Origin: Sphingobacteriaceae bacterium
Lineage (GTDB): Bacteria > Bacteroidota > Bacteroidia > Sphingobacteriales > Sphingobacteriaceae
Length of the DNA: 64,000 bases
Assembly: GCA_947479815.1 (NCBI GenBank)
Contig: CANKAT010000008.1
Coordinates: forward strand, 1 to 64,000
Direction: 5' to 3'
Position numbers and translations under genes: made by a program. The stretch's first letter is position 1; each line of letters begins with the position of its first letter. Shown in pieces: positions 58,831-64,000 of the stretch. The notes under the pieces were generated by a model. It did not search any database, was not told the origin of the DNA, and was given only the letters and a program-made list of their open reading frames with translations.

Positions 58831-58860
58831 TTGTGATATTGTTTTTAAGATGTACTTTTG
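58831..58860 (+). promoter_or_regulatory. kup promoter
   Basis: TTG (58831-58833), exact 19-bp spacer, TACTTTTG (58853-58860). Because the -7 box contains the ORF-track TTG start, the true start must be downstream; GTG at 58879 is used. Confidence 0.7.
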
Positions 58861-58878
58861 TCAAATAATTTTATTGAC

Positions 58879-60819
58879 GTGTCAAATATAAAAAATCTCC
58901 AAAAGCTATCTGCTGCAGGTTTATTGATTAGTTTTGGTATCATTTACGGTGATATTGGAACATCTCCTCTCTACGTATTTAAGGCTATCATCGCAGATCG
59001 TATCATCACTAAAGATCTTATTTTGGGTGGCTTGTCTTGCATTTTTTGGACCTTGACCTTGCAAACCACAATAAAGTATGTCATAATTACGTTACGTGCC
59101 GACAATAAAGGTGAGGGGGGTATTTTATCACTCTACTCATTAGTCAAGAAAAAGGGTAAATGGCTAGTAATCCCTGCTATGGTTGGTGCCGCAGCTATGC
59201 TTGCTGATGGCATGATCACACCACCCATTACAGTTTCTGCTGCAATCGAGGGTTTAAGAATGTTTTACAAAGACATTCCAACTATTCCAATTGTAATTGT
59301 AATCATTTCAATGTTGTTTTTAATTCAGCAATTCGGAACCTTTATTGTAGGTAAGGCATTTGGGCCGATTATGTTTATATGGTTTACCATGATGGCCGTA
59401 TTGGGAAGTTTTTATCTTATTCAGTATCCTGAGATTCTCAAAGCCGTTAGTCCTTATTATGCATACGCCTTATTGACAACTAATCCAAGTGCATTATTTA
59501 TTCTTGGTGCGGTTTTTCTTTGTACCACAGGAGCAGAAGCCTTGTATTCTGATCTTGGTCATTGCGGACGATCAAATATTTGGATTAGCTGGATCTATGT
59601 TAAGCTTTGTCTCTTATTAAATTATTTTGGTCAGGGTGTATGGCTATGGCAACATCAGGGAACCACTTTAAGTTCCGGAGATAATCCATTCTTCAGTATT
59701 ATGCCCGAATGGTTCTTGATAGCCGGTATAAGTATAGCTACCGCAGCTGCAATCATTGCCAGTCAGGCTTTGATTTCAGGTTCCTTTACGCTGATATCAG
59801 AAGCAGTAAGACTTAACTTATGGCCAAAAGTTAAAATCAATTATCCAAGTAATCAAAAGGGGCAATTATACGTTCCTTCAATAAATATTTTATTGTGGAT
59901 TGGCTGTATTATTGTGGTTCTGATTTTTCGCGAATCTCAAAATATGGAAGGAGCGTATGGTTTAGCTATAAACCTTACCTTTATGATGACTACAATTCTG
60001 GTTGCCGTTTTTCTAAAGCGCAAAAAGTTTCCTAATTATTTGATTGTACTTTTTGTAATGGTCTATGGTTTTATTGAACTAGGATTTTTAATAGCTAATA
60101 TGGCAAAGTTCCTTCATGGGGGATGGTTTACAATATCACTGGCCTTTTTACTACTTTCTGTCATGTGGGCTTGGTATTCTGCAAGGAAAATCAAAAACCG
60201 TTTTGTGAAGTTTGTCGAGATTGATTCATATTATCCTATTTTGACTGAATTAAGTGAGGATCAAACGGTACCTAAATATGCCTCTCAATTGGTTTATCTA
60301 ACGAGCTCAAATTTTAACTCCGAGATAGAATCGAAAATAATGTATTCTATTTTACAGAAGCAGCCTAAGAGGGCAGATGTATACTGGATTGTACATGTTG
60401 ATGTTACGGATGAACCTTTTACACGAGATTACAAGGTCGAATTTTTAATACCTAACAAATTGATACGGATTAATTTTAAGCTGGGTTTCCGTGTTGAGCA
60501 GCAGATCAATGTCTTATTCAGGAGAGTTGTAGAAGAGCTGGTAAAAAATAAGGAAGTAGAAATTACTAGTAAGTATACTTCTCTAAATAAATATAAGATC
60601 ATTGGTGATTTCAGATTTGTGGTATTGGAAAAGGTATTGTCTAAATCAAATGTTTTAAGCTTTAAGGATAAATTCATCATGGACTATTATTTCATACTAA
60701 AGAAGTTTTCACTTTCTGAAGAACGAGGTTTTGGTCTTGATGTTAGCTTTGTAACCGTAGAAAGAGTTCCATTAATGATCTCTTATCAGGATACTAGCGA
60801 ATTAATACGATTGGAATAG
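58879..60819 (+). CDS. kup: KUP family potassium uptake protein
   Basis: 646 residues from GTG (58879). Twelve hydrophobic segments over about 10-440, starting GLLISFGIIYGDIGTSPLYV (conserved Kup signature), GADNKGEGGILSLYSLV and a conserved CTTGAEALYSDLGHCG. Hydrophilic cytosolic C-terminal domain of about 200 residues. Proton-coupled K+ uptake. A downstream hairpin terminates it against the convergent permease. Confidence 0.94.
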   Translation: MSNIKNLQKLSAAGLLISFGIIYGDIGTSPLYVFKAIIADRIITKDLILGGLSCIFWTLTLQTTIKYVIITLRADNKGEGGILSLYSLVKKKGKWLVIPAMVGAAAMLADGMITPPITVSAAIEGLRMFYKDIPTIPIVIVIISMLFLIQQFGTFIVGKAFGPIMFIWFTMMAVLGSFYLIQYPEILKAVSPYYAYALLTTNPSALFILGAVFLCTTGAEALYSDLGHCGRSNIWISWIYVKLCLLLNYFGQGVWLWQHQGTTLSSGDNPFFSIMPEWFLIAGISIATAAAIIASQALISGSFTLISEAVRLNLWPKVKINYPSNQKGQLYVPSINILLWIGCIIVVLIFRESQNMEGAYGLAINLTFMMTTILVAVFLKRKKFPNYLIVLFVMVYGFIELGFLIANMAKFLHGGWFTISLAFLLLSVMWAWYSARKIKNRFVKFVEIDSYYPILTELSEDQTVPKYASQLVYLTSSNFNSEIESKIMYSILQKQPKRADVYWIVHVDVTDEPFTRDYKVEFLIPNKLIRINFKLGFRVEQQINVLFRRVVEELVKNKEVEITSKYTSLNKYKIIGDFRFVVLEKVLSKSNVLSFKDKFIMDYYFILKKFSLSEERGFGLDVSFVTVERVPLMISYQDTSELIRLE

Positions 60820-60847
60820 ATTTGGAATACGCTATTAAAATTCAATT

Positions 60848-60880
60848 AAGAGCCTTTATCATATCATGATAGAGGCTCTT
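60848..60880. terminator. Bidirectional terminator between kup and the permease
   Basis: AAGAGCCT-tt-ATCAT-atc-ATGAT-ag-AGGCTCTT: two-step stem between convergent genes, A/T flanks. Confidence 0.8.
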
Positions 60881-60915
60881 ATCTTTATAGAGATATTTTT
60901 AATACTCTAAATTTA

Positions 60916-62619
60916 TTATTTATTCAGATTACTCTTATGATAAGAGTAAGAAAAGTAAATGATCAGACCCAATACAAGCCAAATCAAAAACCGTAGCCAG
61001 TTGGTGTATCCCAGTTCGGTCATCAGGTATAAACAACTTAACATTCCTAAAACAGGGATGAGTGATAAATTTTTCATGAATGATAGTACAGACATGATGA
61101 TTGCTGCCAGAATGAACAGAAAATAGGGGAGTTTATCTTTGTAAACATGCCAGTCTCCGTTGAAGTCAAACAGTTCCAAAATTTGCTCTTTGAATACAAT
61201 CGATACTGCAAGGAAGAGTAGGGGTACAATAAATTTTGAGTTTACATAAGGGATGCGGAAACGTTTATGTTTGGATTCTTCGGCATCTTCTGTTGGCAGG
61301 AGCAGCACACCCGCACATACCAGTACAAATGCAAATAGGGTACCTATGCTCGTTAGGTCAGTTACCTCGGTTAGGTTCATGAATAATGCCGGAATGGCCA
61401 CTACAGCACCTGTTACCAATGTAGCAAACCAGGGTGTTTTATATTTTGGATGTATGCTAGAAAATTTGGCCGGCAACAATCCATCTCGGCTCATGCTCAT
61501 CCAGATTCTGGGCTGACCCATCTGGAAGATCAAAAGAACACTCGCTGTAGCAATAACAGCACTGATTGAAATGATATAACTGATATTTTCCAATCCCGCA
61601 TTTTTAAATACAAATGCCAGTGGATCTTCAACCTGCAACTCATTATAACTCACCATTCCGGTTAACACGAGTGCAACAAGAATATATAAAACCGTACAAA
61701 TGATCAAGGAGTAGATCATGCCTTTAGGCAAGTCGCGCTGTGGATTTTTGCATTCTTCTGCGGTAGTTGAAATGGCATCAAAACCAATGTAGGCAAAGAA
61801 CACACCCGAAACACCTTTCATCATTCCTGCAAATCCATTGGGCATAAAAGGGTGCCAATTGGCTGGTTTAACATAGAAAAATCCTAAAATGATTACACCA
61901 ATTACTACAGCAACCTTTAAAATAACCATAGCATTTGTTGCCCTTTTGGTCTCTTTGATTCCAATATAAACTAGGTAGGTTATTAAAAATACGATACCAA
62001 GCGCAGGTATATCGGCAATTAATTTAAAATTACCGGAACCGGGGGCAGTAGCCCAAGCCTGGGCGGCAAATTTTACTTTTTCGCTGACCCCTGTTAGGTT
62101 AGCTCCGGCCCCGATCATTTCGGCATGTGCTTTTGATGCAGTCAGGTAATCCATGGTTAGGTATGCTGGAATATGGATATTGAAACCTTCCAGCAAATTA
62201 GTAAAGTATTCACTCCATGAAATGGCCACCGCAATATTACCAATTGCATATTCCATTAAAAGGTCCCAGCCAATGATCCATGCAATAAGTTCACCAAAAG
62301 AAGCATAAGCATAGGTATATGCACTACCGGCAACCGGTATTCTTGACGCAAATTCTGCATAACATAAAGCCGAAAAACCGCAGGTAATTGCAGTGATAAT
62401 AAATAAAATACTCACCCCTGGTCCGCCCTGAAAGGCTGCATTCCCAATAGTTGAAAATATTCCGGCGCCAATCACGGCTGCAATACCCATTAAGGTAAGG
62501 TCTTTTACATTAAGAACCCGTTTTAATCCTTCAGCCGCAATTTCAGCATCAGAAAAACCTGCTTTCCGGTCTTTCATTATCAGCTCAATCGACTTTTTGC
62601 GAAACAGGTTTATAGACAT
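60916..62619 (-). CDS. APC family amino acid permease (cationic-amino-acid-type)
   Basis: 567 residues, about 14 hydrophobic segments. N-terminal MGIAAVIGAGIFSTIGNAAF (typical APC helix 1), GFSALCYAEFASRIPVAGSAYTYAYASFGELIAW, GVFFAYIGFDAISTTAEECKNPQRDLP. The text resembles the CAT/YfnA group; substrate not assignable. It is transcribed alone toward the kup terminator. Confidence 0.92.
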   Translation of the reverse strand: MSINLFRKKSIELIMKDRKAGFSDAEIAAEGLKRVLNVKDLTLMGIAAVIGAGIFSTIGNAAFQGGPGVSILFIITAITCGFSALCYAEFASRIPVAGSAYTYAYASFGELIAWIIGWDLLMEYAIGNIAVAISWSEYFTNLLEGFNIHIPAYLTMDYLTASKAHAEMIGAGANLTGVSEKVKFAAQAWATAPGSGNFKLIADIPALGIVFLITYLVYIGIKETKRATNAMVILKVAVVIGVIILGFFYVKPANWHPFMPNGFAGMMKGVSGVFFAYIGFDAISTTAEECKNPQRDLPKGMIYSLIICTVLYILVALVLTGMVSYNELQVEDPLAFVFKNAGLENISYIISISAVIATASVLLIFQMGQPRIWMSMSRDGLLPAKFSSIHPKYKTPWFATLVTGAVVAIPALFMNLTEVTDLTSIGTLFAFVLVCAGVLLLPTEDAEESKHKRFRIPYVNSKFIVPLLFLAVSIVFKEQILELFDFNGDWHVYKDKLPYFLFILAAIIMSVLSFMKNLSLIPVLGMLSCLYLMTELGYTNWLRFLIWLVLGLIIYFSYSYHKSNLNK

Positions 62620-62665
62620 ATCCTCTGAATATTGAATGGTTTAAGAATCAAACATAAAAATTATT

Positions 62666-62673
62666 TAGTTTTG
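62666..62673 (+). promoter_or_regulatory. -7 element of the PAP2-phosphatase promoter
   Basis: TAGTTTTG, 21 bp before the ATG at 62695; no TTG found at the -33 distance. Confidence 0.4.
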
Positions 62674-62694
62674 ATAGCACATTCAAACTAAATA

Positions 62695-63351
62695 ATGAAA
62701 AAAAGCCTTTCTGAAATCCTCTTCCAACAGCGATATTTCTTGATTCCTTTTTTGATTGTGATCATCATAGGGTTTTTTCTGATGCTTGTATTTTCTAAAA
62801 CAGAACTTTTTTTATGGATTAACACTAAGTATAATCCTTTTTTCGATCAGTTTTTCAAACTTAATACCTGGCTAGGAGATGGCTGGATGACCATCGTAGT
62901 TGTTTGCGGGATGCTATTTTTTAAGTATCGCTATGCTGTACTTATGGCACTTGCCTATGCTTACAGCTCTATTGCGGTTCAGATTCTTAAAATATTATTC
63001 AACGCTCCAAGACCTGTTAAATTTTTTGAAAACATCGCTCCAATAAGAACAATTGATGGTTATGCCATGCATGAATGGAATAGTTTTCCTTCCGGACATA
63101 CCGCTTCAGCATTTACTCTTGCTGTTGTTTTATCCTATATACTTACCTATAAGCATAGTCATTGGATTCTTATACCTCTTGCAGTTTTAACGGCATTTTC
63201 AAGAGTTTATCTTGCACAACATTTTATGGAGGATATTATTGCAGGGTCTTTAATTGCAGTGATAATGACTTTACAGCTAATATATTGGCTTGAACATACT
63301 GAATGGTATCATTCTAAGAAATTAGATGCTAGGTTATTTGGGAAAGCCTGA
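62695..63351 (+). CDS. PAP2 family membrane phosphatase
   Basis: 218 residues, about five or six membrane helices (first 15-33). Phosphatase motifs KILFNAPRPVKFF (KxxxxxxRP, about 97-109), PSGHTASAF (about 130-138) and SRVYLAQHFMEDIIAG (about 166-181). A lipid phosphatase, for example undecaprenyl-pyrophosphate or phosphatidate type; the substrate is not determinable. Confidence 0.88.
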   Translation: MKKSLSEILFQQRYFLIPFLIVIIIGFFLMLVFSKTELFLWINTKYNPFFDQFFKLNTWLGDGWMTIVVVCGMLFFKYRYAVLMALAYAYSSIAVQILKILFNAPRPVKFFENIAPIRTIDGYAMHEWNSFPSGHTASAFTLAVVLSYILTYKHSHWILIPLAVLTAFSRVYLAQHFMEDIIAGSLIAVIMTLQLIYWLEHTEWYHSKKLDARLFGKA

Positions 63352-63566
63352 TTTACCCTCTAAGGCTTTTCTATGTTTTTTCTTAGCTTGACTTTTGCTC
63401 AAATGGATAAGCCCAGAATTTTTTCTTAATCATGCAAAAAATACTGATTATGCGTGTAAAATGCTTCTTTATGAAAACTAGGTCGTTCAATTTTTGATGA
63501 ATAGATCAGAACCGATAATCCACCTCTACTCTGTTTTTTATCCTTTTGGGGTATAAAATGTTAGAA

Positions 63567-64000
63567 TTAATCTAGCTTTTGCAATTCAATTTTAATGAAA
63601 TCAGCGAGCTCTTTCACATATGTAGCACTAAAGTTGAATTCAATCCCGGCAGTTTCATAGATCTCTTTTATAGTTTTTGTATAACCAAGCTTTAATGCAT
63701 CCAGATACTTTGAAAGTCCTGTTTCAGGATCATTTTTATAGTTTTTCCAAACTGCAATTGCTCCCAGTTGAGCAATTCCATATTCTATATAGTAAAAAGG
63801 AACTTCAAATATATGAAGCTGTTTTTGCCAGAGGTTTTCAAGTGCAAATGAATGTTCAGACCAGTCGGCAAAATTATTTCCGAAGGGTTCGATACTATTT
63901 TTCCAGGCTTGCGCTCTTTGTTCACTCGTGTGTTCAGGGTTGGTGTATATCCAGTGCTGAAACTGGTCAATAACGGCAACCCATGGAAGAGTTTTAAGCA
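63567..64000 (-). CDS. M3 family oligoendopeptidase, C-terminal part (truncated by window edge)
   Basis: The ORF track lists only shadows here (63677 + and 63785 -). The real minus-strand frame is open from 64000 to a TAA at 63567 (144 codons visible) and reads LPWVAVIDQFQHWIYTNPEH ... FALENLWQKQLHIFEVPFYY ... GIAQLGAIAVWKNYKNDPE, the typical C-terminal domain of PepF/M3 oligoendopeptidases. The HExxH zinc motif would be outside the window. Cytosolic peptide hydrolysis. Confidence 0.88.
   Translation of the reverse strand, partial: LKTLPWVAVIDQFQHWIYTNPEHTSEQRAQAWKNSIEPFGNNFADWSEHSFALENLWQKQLHIFEVPFYYIEYGIAQLGAIAVWKNYKNDPETGLSKYLDALKLGYTKTIKEIYETAGIEFNFSATYVKELADFIKIELQKLD

Noticed and set aside
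63677-63973. 98-residue plus-strand ORF
   Set aside because: Antisense to the clearly coding M3 oligoendopeptidase frame; text is not protein-like for this genome.

Overview
This window is ordinary chromosomal backbone from a member of the Bacteroidota, most likely a sphingobacterium-like organism (Pedobacter/Solitalea type). The evidence is an AT-rich sequence, promoters of the TAnnTTTG (-7) plus TTG (-33) type, almost no Shine-Dalgarno sequences, a CarboxypepD_reg-type TonB-dependent receptor with a beta-helix lipoprotein, a type IX secretion sorting domain, a split transketolase, and the gene order rpsU-xerC-hpf-tRNAs-tuf-tRNA-secE-nusG-rplKAJL-rpoBC. The species assignment is inference. 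I see no prophage, insertion sequence, CRISPR array or integrated element.

Layout. 1-5.8 kb: the end of pheT, a small coiled-coil protein, zapA, a candidate 6S RNA, rny, and an Mpo1-like membrane protein, with two large heptamer-repeat elements in the gaps. 6-12 kb: a secreted/outer-membrane block (TonB-dependent receptor, beta-helix lipoprotein, secreted transglutaminase-like protein) whose upstream regions share 11-bp-phased TTAACAT direct repeats. 12-15.5 kb: an HhH protein, apt, rpsU, xerC, hpf. 15.5-29 kb: the translation/transcription superoperon (tRNA-Thr, -Tyr, -Gly, -Thr, tuf, tRNA-Trp, secE, nusG, rplK, rplA, rplJ, rplL, rpoB, rpoC), closed by a strong terminator. 29-35.8 kb: DUF3467, then a leftward group with tRNA-modification or maturation genes (miaA, cca, tsaC/ywlC-like), a glycosyltransferase and dapD, then a rightward S4-domain protein. 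36-48.9 kb: an OmpH-like lipoprotein, gyrB, a retropepsin-like protein, mdh, dnaE, trxA, an S9 peptidase, a DUF58 protein and an SGNH hydrolase. 49-58.7 kb: a long leftward block (DEAD helicase, class III aminotransferase, an ECF sigma/anti-sigma-like/Spy-like module, split transketolase, bcp, M23 peptidase, FAH-family enzyme, T9SS mini-protein). 58.8-64 kb: Kup, an APC permease, a PAP2 phosphatase and the 3' end of an M3 oligoendopeptidase that the ORF track misses.

The most interesting material is non-coding or regulatory. (1) There are five symmetric intergenic elements made of locus-specific 7-bp units in opposing orientation. Two of them share a near-identical 15-nt core (AATTATTNAAGGACT), and two carry the palindrome CCGATAGCTATCGG. 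(2) A putative small regulon is marked by 11-bp-phased TTAACAT repeats resembling PhoB/PhoP boxes. (3) rpsU and hpf carry strong Shine-Dalgarno sequences in a genome that otherwise lacks them. (4) A candidate 6S RNA lies between zapA and rny. (5) An ECF sigma operon includes a membrane protein with three copies of a F-x-(I/V)-P-x-x-Y-F-x-x-L repeat. Start codons were corrected for apt, rpsU, xerC, miaA, the transketolase C-subunit, the T9SS protein, the SGNH hydrolase and kup.
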